DNA of 64,000 nt from contig JBAOIA010000011.1 in assembly GCA_037045145.1 (NCBI GenBank), positions 1,922,001-1,986,000 of the forward strand, read 5' to 3'. This DNA is from Bacteroidia bacterium. Lineage in GTDB: Bacteria > Bacteroidota > Bacteroidia > AKYH767-A > OLB10. Positions 1 through 9,676 of the stretch are shown here, piece after piece; position 1 is the first letter of the stretch, and each line of letters starts with the position of its first letter. The position numbers and the translations under genes are program-made. The notes beneath the pieces are model-generated. The model was not told the DNA's origin and searched no databases. It worked only from the letters and a program-made list of their open reading frames with translations.

Positions 1-3000
1 ACAACATACACATTATTTAGTGTTAAGGATGCATGTCCGGGAACAGTTACAGGAACTAGAAAAATTGTTGTTCTTCCTGTGCCAAATGCTACCATGTCCA
101 TTACAGGAAATGATACTATCTGTAGCGGCAGTTCAACAGTTATTCGTGTTGATTTTACCGGAACAGGTCCTTTCGTTGGCAATATTAAAGACAACTCAAC
201 AGGAGTTTTAACACCAGTAAATACTGCTGCATCATTTATTACACTAAGTGTATCACCAAGTTCAACCACTACTTATTCGTTCCAAAATTTTACCAGTTCA
301 GGCAAGTTTTGTCCAGGTACTATTGCAAATAGCGTTGTTGTTGCTGTAAAAGCAATTCCGTCTGCTAACATTTCAAGTGTTACCAATGCAACAATTTGTA
401 AGAATGACAGTGTGCGGATGCAGGTTAGTTTTACAGGTAATGGTGCCCCATACACATTTGGTTTGGTAACCAATGCTGGTGCACCGGCAAATATAAATGC
501 CACTGCCAATCCATATTATTTTTATGTACATCCAATCAGTAACACAAATTATATAGTAACAACAGTAACAGACGCATTTTGCAGTAAGACAAATATTAAT
601 GATACTGTTTCTGTAACAGTAAATCAATTGCCTACTGCAGTTCTTTCCGGAACAACAACAGTATGTGCGGGACAACAAGCTACATTAACAATCAATTTTA
701 CCGGAACAGGTCCATTTACAGGAAGCTGTGTTGCAAGTACGGGCGGAACAATTAATTTTAATACCTCAACAAATCCATATACATTTAATGTTACACCGGG
801 TGCAACGACTACCTATTCACTAAGTGCTACAATAAATGATGCAAAGTGTTCTAATAATACTAATCCGGCAACAGCCATAGTGACGGTTAATGCATTACCT
901 CAGGCATCAATTAGCGGGAATAAAACAATCTGTACTGGAGAAAATGATACCTTGCTGGTAAACTTCACTACAGGCAATGCACCTTGGACATTCTATTATA
1001 AAGATGGATTAGGCAACACTTTTGGTCCAATTACGACCAGCAATAATCCATATAAAGTTGTAGTTAGTCCAACAGCTACAACAACATTTCAACTTGATTC
1101 TGTGTTTAGCGGAGTTTGTAAAGGAAGTGTCAATGGCATTGGTAGTGTCACTGTAAGACCATTGCCAACAGCAACATTTACAACGAATAACGATACCATT
1201 TGTAATGGCAATGCCACTAACTTAACAATTCAGTTCACAGGTACAGCCCCATTCAGTTATCAGTTGCAAGGACAAGCAGTTCAGAATGCGGCCACCAATC
1301 CTGTTACAATTAATGTTAATCCAACAACTACTACAAATTACACATTGGTTAAGGTAAATGATCAGCTTTGTTCAAATACAACAAGCCAGCAAATAAAAGT
1401 TACTGTGCTGAATTTACCGACAGCAACACTTTCAACAACTACTCCAAATTTATGTGTAGGTTCCAGCGGAAGCATTACCATAAGCTTTACAGGTAACGGA
1501 CCTTTCACTACAGCCTACTCAAACGGAACTGTGAACACACCTGTAGTAAGCAATACAAATTCTATTGTAATTCCGGTTTCACCAACAGTTAACACAACAT
1601 ATTCATTAGTTGGAAACGTCAATAGCATGTATGGTTGTAATGCACCTGTCAATCCGGCAACTACAACAATTACTGTAAACCCGTTGCCAACAATGACCAT
1701 TAGCGGCAATCCAATTATATGTGAAAGTACATCTGCAACCTTCAACATTGCATTTACAGGTACAGCACCTTTTAACTACAGCTATTTTAATGGAACATCT
1801 AATGTGAATGGAACAACAAGTACAAATCCATTAACTGTATCGGTGAGTCCTCCAGTAGGTACAACAACTTATACACCTGTTAGTATTAACGACCAATTTT
1901 GCGCAGGAACATCTTTAAATGGATCTTCAGTTGTAAAAGTTAATCCTAAACCTACTGCCACATTGTTTGGTAATGATACTATTTGTTTAGGCACAGCATC
2001 ATTCATTGCAGTAAAGTTTGGGGGAACACCACCGTTCGATTACAGCTATACAACTAATGGAACTTCATCAGGAAGCCTATCCTCTCCGGTTGACTCTGTA
2101 TCTATTCCTGTTGCACCCACTGTTAATACTACCTATATTCTGTCAACAAGTATTTCTGATGCAAACTGTTCAAACAGCAATATCAATCAATCAGTTTATA
2201 TGAAGGTTACACCGCTGCCTACAGCAGCTATTAGTGGAACCAATGCAATATGCAGTGGTGGCTCTACAAACCTCACTATTAATTTTACGGGAGAAGCACC
2301 TTATAACTATTCTTATTTAGCAGGTGGAACTACCATGGGTCCATTTACAACCAATAGCAATTCTGTGACAATTCCTGTGAGCCCAACAGCCAATACAAAT
2401 TATACTTTGCCTGCAACAGTTACTGGAAATGGATGTAATGGACCGGCTTCAGGTAATGCGTTAATTACAGTTAATGCTATTCCGCAGGCAGTAATTACAA
2501 CAGCAAAAGATTCAATCTGTAAAGGCGATAGTACTCAATTGTCAATTCAATTTACAGGGACAGCACCATTTACTTATCAGTTACAGGGTCAAGGAGTTTC
2601 TAATGCAACTTCAAATCCACATACATTCTATGTAGCGCCTCAAAGCAATACATCATATGTGCTGACAAACATTTCGGATAATAACTGCCCTGCAGTAATT
2701 AATCAAAGTATAGGAGTTAAAGTGTTGGATAATCCAACAGCTACCATCACAACAGCAACACCTTCATTGTGTAATGGAAATACAGGAAGCATTACCCTAA
2801 ACTTTACTGCAAATGGGCCTTATAATGTAACTTACAATGATGGAACATCAAACTTCCCTGTAACATCCACAGGAAATACTTTGACAATTCCCGTTTCACC
2901 AACAACAACAACAACTTATACATTGTCTGGAGTGGTAACAGGATTGTTAGGTTGTAAAACTTCAGCAACAGGATCAACAACGGTTACTGTTCATGAATTG

Positions 3001-4248
3001 CCACAAGCAGTTATTTCAGGCAATCCGGTAATATGTATAAATGAAATAGCTCCAATACAGATTCAATTTATTGGAACCGCTCCATTTAATTACAGTTATC
3101 AGAATAATGTTACAGGACAGATTAACAATGGAACAACATCACAAAATCCATTAACTTTGAATCTTAGCCCAACAACAACAACATCTTATAATCTGACTGC
3201 AATAAGTGATAATAATTGCCCAGGTACACAAATTAGTGGTTTGGCAAATATTACTGTTAATCCGTTACCTCAGCCTGTGATTACAGGCGTGAATCAGGTT
3301 TGTGAAGGTACACCTTCTGTTCTTTCAACAACATTACCTTATCAGGCTTATCAATGGTCAAATACAACTACTGCAAGTACAACCACTGTAACAACTACAG
3401 GTACTTATACTGTTGCTGTGACGGATAACAACGGCTGTAAAAAAACATCACCACCTTTTACCTTTATAGCCCATCCAATTCCTGTTGTTAACTTTACAAA
3501 TGATACAAGTAAAACTTGTCAGGTGCCAAGAGTTAACTATTTCAATCAGTCGTTGTATCAGCCGGGCGCTACATTCCAATGGAGCCTTGGTGAAAATGCA
3601 GTTTCTAATGAAGTTAATCCTTCTCATATTTATAGTCAACCGGGTACTTATAATGTACAGTTGATTGTTACCAATCCATTTGGTTGTAAAGATTCTGTGG
3701 AGAAACAAGTAGAAGTAATTTTCTATCCATTACCTGTTGCACAGTTTACAGCAAACCCAATGGTAACAAATATTTTTAACGGACCAATAAGTTTCACTGA
3801 CCAGTCTGCTTATGCAGTAAGCTGGAAATGGGTTTTTGGTGAAGGAGATACCTTGTACGACCAGAACGTTACACACTATTTTCCGGAGATTGGAGAATTT
3901 CCTGTTAAGTTGATGGTTGAAAATATTTCAGGTTGTAAAGATGAAACTCAGGAAATCATCATAATTAATCCATTCTGGTTGCCAAATGCATTTACACCTA
4001 ATGGTGATGGACGCAATGAAGTGTTCTTTGACCCTGGCTTTTCAATGGAATATACAGGATTTAACCTGCGTATTTTTAACCGATGGGGTCAAATGCTGTT
4101 CCAGTCAGATTCTCCATCTAAACCATGGGATGGCTCTAATGGCAAAGGGGACATAGCACCACAAGGAACTTATGTTTATACACTTAGCGTAACCAATAAA
4201 GGAGGTAAGCGACATGATTTTAATGGAACAGTTACTTTGTTAAGATAG
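1..4248 (+). CDS. Giant repeat protein with T9SS type B C-terminal domain (5' end outside window)
   Basis: The frame is open from base 1, so the first ATG at 79 is internal and the true start lies upstream. About 1415 residues are visible. Roughly 13 tandem repeats of about 90 residues come first. Each opens with a (L/I)P-x-A-x-(I/L)-SG-x-x-x-(I/V)-C motif, has a central FTG-x-(A/G)-P(F/Y) stretch, and carries a second Cys near its end, so one disulfide per repeat is likely. Two PKD-like domains follow at about nt 3475-3960. The end is a gliding-motility-type C-terminal domain beginning LPNAFTPNGDGRNEVF and ending near VTLLR. That domain is the type B signal for secretion by the type IX system and surface attachment. 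I infer a large extracellular adhesin or matrix protein. The ligand is unknown. Confidence 0.9.
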   Translation, partial: TTYTLFSVKDACPGTVTGTRKIVVLPVPNATMSITGNDTICSGSSTVIRVDFTGTGPFVGNIKDNSTGVLTPVNTAASFITLSVSPSSTTTYSFQNFTSSGKFCPGTIANSVVVAVKAIPSANISSVTNATICKNDSVRMQVSFTGNGAPYTFGLVTNAGAPANINATANPYYFYVHPISNTNYIVTTVTDAFCSKTNINDTVSVTVNQLPTAVLSGTTTVCAGQQATLTINFTGTGPFTGSCVASTGGTINFNTSTNPYTFNVTPGATTTYSLSATINDAKCSNNTNPATAIVTVNALPQASISGNKTICTGENDTLLVNFTTGNAPWTFYYKDGLGNTFGPITTSNNPYKVVVSPTATTTFQLDSVFSGVCKGSVNGIGSVTVRPLPTATFTTNNDTICNGNATNLTIQFTGTAPFSYQLQGQAVQNAATNPVTINVNPTTTTNYTLVKVNDQLCSNTTSQQIKVTVLNLPTATLSTTTPNLCVGSSGSITISFTGNGPFTTAYSNGTVNTPVVSNTNSIVIPVSPTVNTTYSLVGNVNSMYGCNAPVNPATTTITVNPLPTMTISGNPIICESTSATFNIAFTGTAPFNYSYFNGTSNVNGTTSTNPLTVSVSPPVGTTTYTPVSINDQFCAGTSLNGSSVVKVNPKPTATLFGNDTICLGTASFIAVKFGGTPPFDYSYTTNGTSSGSLSSPVDSVSIPVAPTVNTTYILSTSISDANCSNSNINQSVYMKVTPLPTAAISGTNAICSGGSTNLTINFTGEAPYNYSYLAGGTTMGPFTTNSNSVTIPVSPTANTNYTLPATVTGNGCNGPASGNALITVNAIPQAVITTAKDSICKGDSTQLSIQFTGTAPFTYQLQGQGVSNATSNPHTFYVAPQSNTSYVLTNISDNNCPAVINQSIGVKVLDNPTATITTATPSLCNGNTGSITLNFTANGPYNVTYNDGTSNFPVTSTGNTLTIPVSPTTTTTYTLSGVVTGLLGCKTSATGSTTVTVHELPQAVISGNPVICINEIAPIQIQFIGTAPFNYSYQNNVTGQINNGTTSQNPLTLNLSPTTTTSYNLTAISDNNCPGTQISGLANITVNPLPQPVITGVNQVCEGTPSVLSTTLPYQAYQWSNTTTASTTTVTTTGTYTVAVTDNNGCKKTSPPFTFIAHPIPVVNFTNDTSKTCQVPRVNYFNQSLYQPGATFQWSLGENAVSNEVNPSHIYSQPGTYNVQLIVTNPFGCKDSVEKQVEVIFYPLPVAQFTANPMVTNIFNGPISFTDQSAYAVSWKWVFGEGDTLYDQNVTHYFPEIGEFPVKLMVENISGCKDETQEIIIINPFWLPNAFTPNGDGRNEVFFDPGFSMEYTGFNLRIFNRWGQMLFQSDSPSKPWDGSNGKGDIAPQGTYVYTLSVTNKGGKRHDFNGTVTLLR
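64..3470 (+). repeat. Coding tandem repeats, about 270 bp each, about 13 copies
   Basis: Repeat starts can be read at about nt 76, 352, 625, 892, 1160, 1411, 1681, 1951, 2212, 2479, 2734, 2995 and 3264, a period of 250-280 bp. Protein copies are similar but not identical, and the DNA copies have diverged, so this is an old array of Ig-like domains, not a recent duplication. The last copy is shortened and leads into the PKD domains. Confidence 0.85.
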
Positions 4249-4277
4249 GTTTATGTAAAAATATAACGTATAGTAAC

Positions 4278-4320
4278 AAAACAGCCGTTAAAGTCAGTTG
4301 GTGACTTTAACGGCTGTTTT
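4278..4320. terminator. Strong bidirectional hairpin terminator
   Basis: A perfect 19-bp stem (4278-4296 with 4302-4320) has a 5-base loop and begins with AAAA and ends with TTTT, so it can act on either strand. It sits 30 bases after the stop of the repeat protein and ahead of thyA, and should insulate the two. Confidence 0.9.
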
Positions 4321-4436
4321 GCTTTACAAATATTAACTGATACTGGCGAAAAACATATCAAATATCCTTTGTGACATTGTGAATAAAAACAACCTCATAG
4401 GGTATTTGTTCAGGCATGATATCAATTTGTTTATTT

Positions 4437-4444
4437 TAATTTTG
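4437..4444 (+). promoter_or_regulatory. Bacteroidota -7 box (TAATTTTG) ahead of thyA
   Basis: This is an exact match to TAnnTTTG, 26 bases before the thyA ATG. No TTTG at the usual -33 spacing is present; the nearest is at 4405-4408, about 28 bases upstream. Confidence 0.5.
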
Positions 4445-4469
4445 AAGCCTATAAATTGTTTATTTTAAA

Positions 4470-5264
4470 ATGAATCAATATCACGAATTACTCAGGCATG
4501 TAATGACCAATGGTGTTGAAAAATCTGACCGTACCGGTACAGGAACTAAAAGTGTTTTTGGTTATCAGATGCGATTCGATTTGAAGAAAGGTTTTCCACT
4601 AATAACAACTAAAAAGCTACACACCAAGTCAATCATACATGAGTTGTTATGGTTTTTGCAGGGTGAAACAAATATTGAATATCTAAAACAGCATGGTGTT
4701 TCAATATGGGATGAGTGGGCAGATGCCAAAGGAAATTTAGGTCCTGTCTATGGCCATCAATGGCGTTCATGGTCAACTCCTGATGGTAAAGAAATAGATC
4801 AGATAAGTACATTAATTGACACGATTAAAAACAATCCCGATTCACGCAGGATGCTTGTGAGTGCATGGAATGTTGCAGATATTTCAAAAATGGCATTACC
4901 ACCTTGCCACATACTTTTTCAGTTTTATGTAGCCAATAAAAAATTGTCATGCCAGCTTTATCAACGTAGTGCTGATATTTTTCTGGGTGTACCTTTCAAC
5001 ATTGCTTCTTATGCTTTATTAGTGCACATGATTGCGCAAGTTTGTCAATTGGAGGTAGGTGAGTTTATTCACACACTTGGTGATGCGCACATTTATTCCA
5101 ATCATTTTGAACAGGTGGAACTTCAACTTTCGCGCACACCGAATGCTTTGCCTACACTACAAATGAATCCGTTGGTGAAGGATATTTTTAAGTTTAAGTT
5201 TGAAGATTTTTACTTTTCGGATTATCAGCCATATCCTGCAATAAAGGCACAGGTGGCAATTTAA
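4470..5264 (+). CDS. thyA: Thymidylate synthase
   Basis: This enzyme methylates dUMP to dTMP using methylene-tetrahydrofolate, which becomes dihydrofolate. The protein is 264 residues, the same length as E. coli ThyA. The catalytic Cys is C146 in MALPPCHILFQFYV. The folate/dUMP loop RTGTGT at 21-26, RRM at 126-128 and the C-terminal YPAIKA stretch are all present. folA follows after 4 bases, so the dihydrofolate made here is recycled by the next gene in the same operon. The call is secure. Confidence 0.97.
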   Translation: MNQYHELLRHVMTNGVEKSDRTGTGTKSVFGYQMRFDLKKGFPLITTKKLHTKSIIHELLWFLQGETNIEYLKQHGVSIWDEWADAKGNLGPVYGHQWRSWSTPDGKEIDQISTLIDTIKNNPDSRRMLVSAWNVADISKMALPPCHILFQFYVANKKLSCQLYQRSADIFLGVPFNIASYALLVHMIAQVCQLEVGEFIHTLGDAHIYSNHFEQVELQLSRTPNALPTLQMNPLVKDIFKFKFEDFYFSDYQPYPAIKAQVAI

Positions 5265-5268
5265 GAAT

Positions 5269-5775
5269 ATGATTATTTCAATAATTGCCGCAATGGATCA
5301 GAACCGCTTAATAGGATCTGAGAACAATGATTTGCCATGGCATTTACCTGTGGACATGAAGTATTTTAAAGATACAACAATGGGGCATTATATTCTAACG
5401 GGTAGAAAAAATTATGAGAGTATTCCGGAAAAATTCAGGCCACTGAAAGGCAGAACAAACTTAATTGTTTCAAATTCAAAAGTACAATTTCCCGGTGCTA
5501 GTGTGATTTCCAGTATTGAAGAAGCTATAGAGATAGCAAGAAAAGCGGGAGAGAAAGAACTTTTTATAATTGGTGGTGGTCAAGTGTTTAAGCAATCAAT
5601 GCATCATGCGAATAAACTTTATATCACACTAATACATCATCAATTTAATGGGAATGTTTTTTTTCCTGAAATTAATTGGAAGCAATGGGAAATTAAATCA
5701 AGAAAAGAAGTTGCCACTGATGAAAACAACAGCTATGCTTGCACTTTTATTGTTGCTGAAAGAATAACAGTTTAA
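5269..5775 (+). CDS. folA: Dihydrofolate reductase
   Basis: This enzyme reduces dihydrofolate to tetrahydrofolate with NADPH. The 168-residue length is normal for chromosomal DHFR. It starts MIISIIAAMDQNRLIG and keeps the folate-binding acidic residue D29 in LPWHLPVDMKYFK. The NADPH motif TGRKNYESIP is at 44-53 and IIGGGQVF lies further on. It is coupled to thyA and ends 10 bases before the convergent end of the polysaccharide cluster, with no obvious hairpin between. Confidence 0.96.
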   Translation: MIISIIAAMDQNRLIGSENNDLPWHLPVDMKYFKDTTMGHYILTGRKNYESIPEKFRPLKGRTNLIVSNSKVQFPGASVISSIEEAIEIARKAGEKELFIIGGGQVFKQSMHHANKLYITLIHHQFNGNVFFPEINWKQWEIKSRKEVATDENNSYACTFIVAERITV

Positions 5776-5785
5776 GAATGGTATG

Positions 5786-6664
5786 TTATAATCCATTCTC
5801 TTTCCTGTAAATTTCAATCATATCTTTTAGTCCCTGATCAAATGAAACAGAAGGATGCCATTTTTTTTCACGCTTAATTTTAGAGAAATCAGCTTTCACG
5901 TCTTCAACTTCTACAGCACGCTTTTTCTCATTACATGTTATGGTTGGATTTAATGCAGCAAATGAAATTACTTTATCAATTATTTGTTGCACACTGTAAC
6001 TGCTACCGCTGCCAATATTATAAATATTAAATGTGTGGTCTTCTGAATGAATTAACAAACATTGCAGAAAAGCATTGCAGACATCATGTACGTAAACAAA
6101 ATCACGTTTAGGTGTAAGTGTTTCAAGATTTAACTGACCTTTAAAAACACCTTCAATGATTTTTGGAATTAAAAAAGAAGCATTCTGGCCTGGACCATAA
6201 ATATTAAAAATTCGTAAAATATCAACCGGAACCTGAAACTCTTTATTGTAAACATGACACAACTGCTCACAAATAATTTTACTTGAGGCATAAGGGTTCC
6301 ACATATTTATTGGATGATTCTCGTCAACAGGCAGGTAGTTTGGCTGACCATAAACATACGAACCTGAAAAAATAAACCTTGCATTACGTTGCTTACATAA
6401 CTCAAGTGCATTGAGAGTTCCGTTTATATTAATAGAGAAAAATGCAGCTGTATTATTATAGGAGTCAGGAACAAAAGTATGAGCTGCAAGATGTATCAGG
6501 CAATTAAAATCCGGAATTGCATTTAATGTTTCGGCTTTTGTAATATCAACACCGGTGGATCTTGAAATACAAATTACTTCAAAATTATTTTTTTTTAATA
6601 AAGCTGTTAATGCTTTACCCAGAAAGCCACCGGCACCGGTTATTGCAATTGTATTATTAGCCAT
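5786..6664 (-). CDS. NAD-dependent epimerase/dehydratase (extended SDR)
   Basis: The 292-residue protein is an extended short-chain dehydrogenase acting on a nucleotide sugar. The N-terminal dinucleotide motif TGAGGFLG is at 9-16 and the catalytic YASSK at Y125/K129. The FNIYGPGQ stretch is typical of sugar epimerases and dehydratases. It is the last gene of the minus-strand polysaccharide cluster and overlaps the upstream nucleotidyltransferase by 8 bases, so the two are probably translationally coupled and may act on the same sugar. The substrate cannot be read from sequence. A reductase or epimerase after nucleotide activation is the most likely role. Confidence 0.85.
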   Translation of the reverse strand: MANNTIAITGAGGFLGKALTALLKKNNFEVICISRSTGVDITKAETLNAIPDFNCLIHLAAHTFVPDSYNNTAAFFSININGTLNALELCKQRNARFIFSGSYVYGQPNYLPVDENHPINMWNPYASSKIICEQLCHVYNKEFQVPVDILRIFNIYGPGQNASFLIPKIIEGVFKGQLNLETLTPKRDFVYVHDVCNAFLQCLLIHSEDHTFNIYNIGSGSSYSVQQIIDKVISFAALNPTITCNEKKRAVEVEDVKADFSKIKREKKWHPSVSFDQGLKDMIEIYRKENGL

Positions 6665-7361
6665 TTAATTTTTTCTCAATTGCTTCCATCTGCTGGCAGG
6701 CACGCTGATAATCTTCCAGACGGCCAATATCCAACCAATTTCCTTTGTAATGATATCCTTTTACACTTTCCTTTGCCTCATGGAGTTTTACAATTAAATC
6801 AGGAACGTTAAAGAAGCCGTCAGGTAAATATTTTAAAACGGCAGGTTCAAAAACATAAATCCCCATACTTACTAAATATTCCAAAGTGGGTTTTTCTTTC
6901 CATTCAGTAAATTCATTGGTTTGATCAATTTTTATTACACCAAAATCAATATCAACAGTTCTGCGAGTCAAACCAATTGTAGCAACCGCTTTATTGTCTT
7001 TATGAAATTTAAACATTTCTTCAAGATCAATATCTGTAAACAAATCGCCATTCATAAAGAAGAAAGAATCTGTTAAATAAGATTCAATAAGTTTCATCGG
7101 GCCGGCAGTTCCTAAAGGTTCTGTTTCACTAGAATAAATTATTTCTACACCAAACTTTGATCCGTCACCAAAATAGGAACGGATTAAAGATTCAAGATAA
7201 CCAACGCAAATAACAACCTTGGTTACACCAGCGTCTTTTAGTTGTTTGATTAATATTTCTAAAATTGGTCTGTTGCCAACAGGCATTAAAGGTTTGGGTA
7301 AACTAATTGTAAAAGGTGCCAACCGTGTACCTTTTCCTCCTGCTAATAATACTGCTATCAT
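6657..7361 (-). CDS. Sugar-1-phosphate nucleotidyltransferase
   Basis: The protein activates a sugar phosphate as an NDP-sugar. It has 234 residues with the pyrophosphorylase signature LAGGKGTRLAPFT at 6-18, followed by PKP at 22-24, and a metal-binding MNGDLFTDID segment. The length is closer to mannose- or heptose-1-phosphate guanylyltransferases (HddC/GMP type, about 230-240 residues) than to RfbA (about 290). The base and sugar specificity is therefore uncertain. It lies between two SDR sugar-modifying enzymes in one operon. Confidence 0.85.
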   Translation of the reverse strand: MIAVLLAGGKGTRLAPFTISLPKPLMPVGNRPILEILIKQLKDAGVTKVVICVGYLESLIRSYFGDGSKFGVEIIYSSETEPLGTAGPMKLIESYLTDSFFFMNGDLFTDIDLEEMFKFHKDNKAVATIGLTRRTVDIDFGVIKIDQTNEFTEWKEKPTLEYLVSMGIYVFEPAVLKYLPDGFFNVPDLIVKLHEAKESVKGYHYKGNWLDIGRLEDYQRACQQMEAIEKKLNG

Positions 7362-7370
7362 ATCTTAAAA

Positions 7371-8345
7371 TTAAACATTGTAAATATCAGGTTTGTAAAG
7401 ATGCAAATGCTTTTCGAGAAAGTCAATAGTTTCTTTTAATCCTGATTGAATATTGTATGCTGGTTTCCAGTTACTGTTGGTAACAAGCTTGGTGTTGTCG
7501 CAGTAAAGACGCTCAACTTCACTGTTATCAGGACGAACACGTTGTGCATCTGTAATAATATTTATTTTTTTTCCCATCATGTCTGCAATTAGTTTTGCCA
7601 GATCTCCAACACTGATTTCATTGTTCATGCCAATGTTTGTAACAGATCCTGTAAATTTTGATGATTGTGCTATTGTGATAAATCCATTTGCAGTGTCTTT
7701 TACAAAAGTAAGATCTCTGGTCGGAGTGATATGCCCTAACTTAATATCACTTTTGCCACTGAGTAATTGAGTGATGATGGTTGGAATAACAGCACGTGCA
7801 CTTTGACGTGGGCCATAAGTATTGAATGGCCTTACAATTTTTACAGGAGTGTTAAAAGAAAGGAAATAGCTTAAGGCAATTTGGTCAGCCCCAATTTTTG
7901 ATGCAGAATATGGTGACTGGCCAACCAAAGGATGCTTTTCATCAATAGGAATATATTGAGCAGTGCCATACGTTTCACTTGTTGATGTTACCAGAACATT
8001 TTCTGTTGCATGTTCACGACATGATTGAACAATATTATAGGTTCCTTCAACATTCGTTTTAATATAAGCCATAGGAGAAACATAGCTATATGGAATACCA
8101 ATTAATGCTGCTAAATGAAAGACCGTATCGCAACCTTTAACGGCATGATGTACACTATCATAATCTCTGATATCACCAGTTATAAATTCTATTTGATTGC
8201 TGTATTTAGAGCCTTCAAGCCAGCCATAATTTGATTTTGAATTATATCTGACAAATGCCTTGACATTATAGCCGGCTTCTACACATTGTTCGGTAAGATG
8301 TGAACCAATAAATCCAGCTGCTCCGGTAATAAGTACATTTTTCAT
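7371..8345 (-). CDS. LegB-like NDP-sugar 4,6-dehydratase
   Basis: This 324-residue extended SDR has TGAAGFIG at 7-14, a STSETYG segment at 121-127 and catalytic Y146-x3-K150. RPFNTYGPRQSARAVIPT and LTFVKDT are also present. From memory these blocks match the 4,6-dehydratase used at the start of legionaminic acid synthesis (LegB) and related UDP/GDP-HexNAc dehydratases. No LegC, LegI, LegF or LegG homologue is visible here, so legionaminic acid itself is not implied. A 4-keto-6-deoxy sugar is the likely product, and the aminotransferase at 23347-24456 could use it. It overlaps the Wzy-like gene by 4 bases. Confidence 0.75.
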   Translation of the reverse strand: MKNVLITGAAGFIGSHLTEQCVEAGYNVKAFVRYNSKSNYGWLEGSKYSNQIEFITGDIRDYDSVHHAVKGCDTVFHLAALIGIPYSYVSPMAYIKTNVEGTYNIVQSCREHATENVLVTSTSETYGTAQYIPIDEKHPLVGQSPYSASKIGADQIALSYFLSFNTPVKIVRPFNTYGPRQSARAVIPTIITQLLSGKSDIKLGHITPTRDLTFVKDTANGFITIAQSSKFTGSVTNIGMNNEISVGDLAKLIADMMGKKINIITDAQRVRPDNSEVERLYCDNTKLVTNSNWKPAYNIQSGLKETIDFLEKHLHLYKPDIYNV

Positions 8346-9676
8346 CTATTTCTTTTTAAATATGTTGTTTTGTTTAATATGAGATTTCGTTCATTTAGCT
8401 CCTTAATCTTTTGATGCTTCAATCTAAGTTGATGTACGTCATAAACATTAATCATTGAAAGTAGAATCATTAAGTACCAAAGTAAAGTAGTGTAATCAAA
8501 CGGGTGACCTGTAAATGCATAAAATACATACATGATTAATAGAGTGTATGCTGCAAAAACAGTAGGATTATGCGTTTTATGATAAATACTAAACAGTTTT
8601 ACTATAAAGCGGATAAGGAATATCAAAAATATAGTCAGACCAACAATGCCGACCTGCATTAAATAAGCAATGTATTGATTATGGGCCATCCAATGTTTTG
8701 AAGTTCCAAAAAGCTGATTAATCGGACCTAGCTCATTAAAGTAAACATCAAATAAGGTCTCCCATCGGTTAACCCTACCAGTACCTACCGACTTAGCAGC
8801 ATCTGCATCGCCACCTGAATCAACATAGTTAATTTCAGTTTCAAAACGTGTATTAAGGTCATCTGAAAGGTTGAAAGAAAAATAAATAGAAATGACTAAT
8901 GCCGGGACTATAAGGAACATATGCTTTTCATAAATTCCATACCACATTATAACATAAATTAAAAACATGAGTAACGCACTTTTTGTCATGGTAATAACCA
9001 AGATGACTGCTGTTACTCCTAATGTAAGGATTTTCAGAAACCTGAAAAAGTGATTTAGCTTTTTTTGTTCAATTGAAAAATACAAATTGCAAAACAACAA
9101 GCAAATTACAGAAAGATAGGAAGGTGTACCCGGGTCATTATACAAGCCATTATATCTGACAACACCACGTGTTGTGTCAAAGTTTGATAACCCTAATGCA
9201 AATACAAGTATCGTTATAACACCTGCAAATAAAGTTGTTAGCCATATAATCTTTATTAAATTGACTCTTTTCTTAAAATTCTCAAATATCTCTATTGCTG
9301 CCATAAAGTAAATCAAATAAGAGTTCAGCATTTTCAGATAAACTTTTGTGCTTATAAAAATAGATCTGGTATCAACAGATACATTAATAAAAAAAGCGAA
9401 TATCTGTAATCCGATAAATATCCAAATCCAAATCTCATTATAGGTAGGATAGGAAATTGGCTTGTTTAGATATTTGATTAATAGTATAAGCGCAGAGAAG
9501 ACTCCTGAAATTTCAAGCGCATTAAATTCCCCGATAATATTGACATTTACAGTCATGTCAATAAATGGTTTTACTAAAAAGAGTGTTAAAAAGAAATGAC
9601 GATTGAAGAAAAGCCCAACTATTACAAGTGTGGCTAATCCGAAATACGATGCAAGCGTCAAATAAAAATCAAGCAT
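8342..9676 (-). CDS. O-antigen polymerase/ligase-like membrane protein
   Basis: The 444-residue protein is strongly hydrophobic, with about 10-12 predicted membrane segments. A large loop between late segments contains GTGRVNRWE, the G-x-GR-x3-W motif seen in O-antigen ligase and Wzy-type proteins. It would polymerise or ligate lipid-linked repeat units on the periplasmic side of the inner membrane. It is the only such protein in the cluster, so polymerase (Wzy) is favoured over ligase, but sequence alone does not separate the two. It overlaps its neighbours by 4 and 8 bases. Confidence 0.8.
   Translation of the reverse strand: MLDFYLTLASYFGLATLVIVGLFFNRHFFLTLFLVKPFIDMTVNVNIIGEFNALEISGVFSALILLIKYLNKPISYPTYNEIWIWIFIGLQIFAFFINVSVDTRSIFISTKVYLKMLNSYLIYFMAAIEIFENFKKRVNLIKIIWLTTLFAGVITILVFALGLSNFDTTRGVVRYNGLYNDPGTPSYLSVICLLFCNLYFSIEQKKLNHFFRFLKILTLGVTAVILVITMTKSALLMFLIYVIMWYGIYEKHMFLIVPALVISIYFSFNLSDDLNTRFETEINYVDSGGDADAAKSVGTGRVNRWETLFDVYFNELGPINQLFGTSKHWMAHNQYIAYLMQVGIVGLTIFLIFLIRFIVKLFSIYHKTHNPTVFAAYTLLIMYVFYAFTGHPFDYTTLLWYLMILLSMINVYDVHQLRLKHQKIKELNERNLILNKTTYLKRNR

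Noticed and set aside
64..3470. CRISPR-like or satellite DNA array
   Set aside because: The period of about 270 bp, the unbroken frame and the diverged copies show protein domain repeats.
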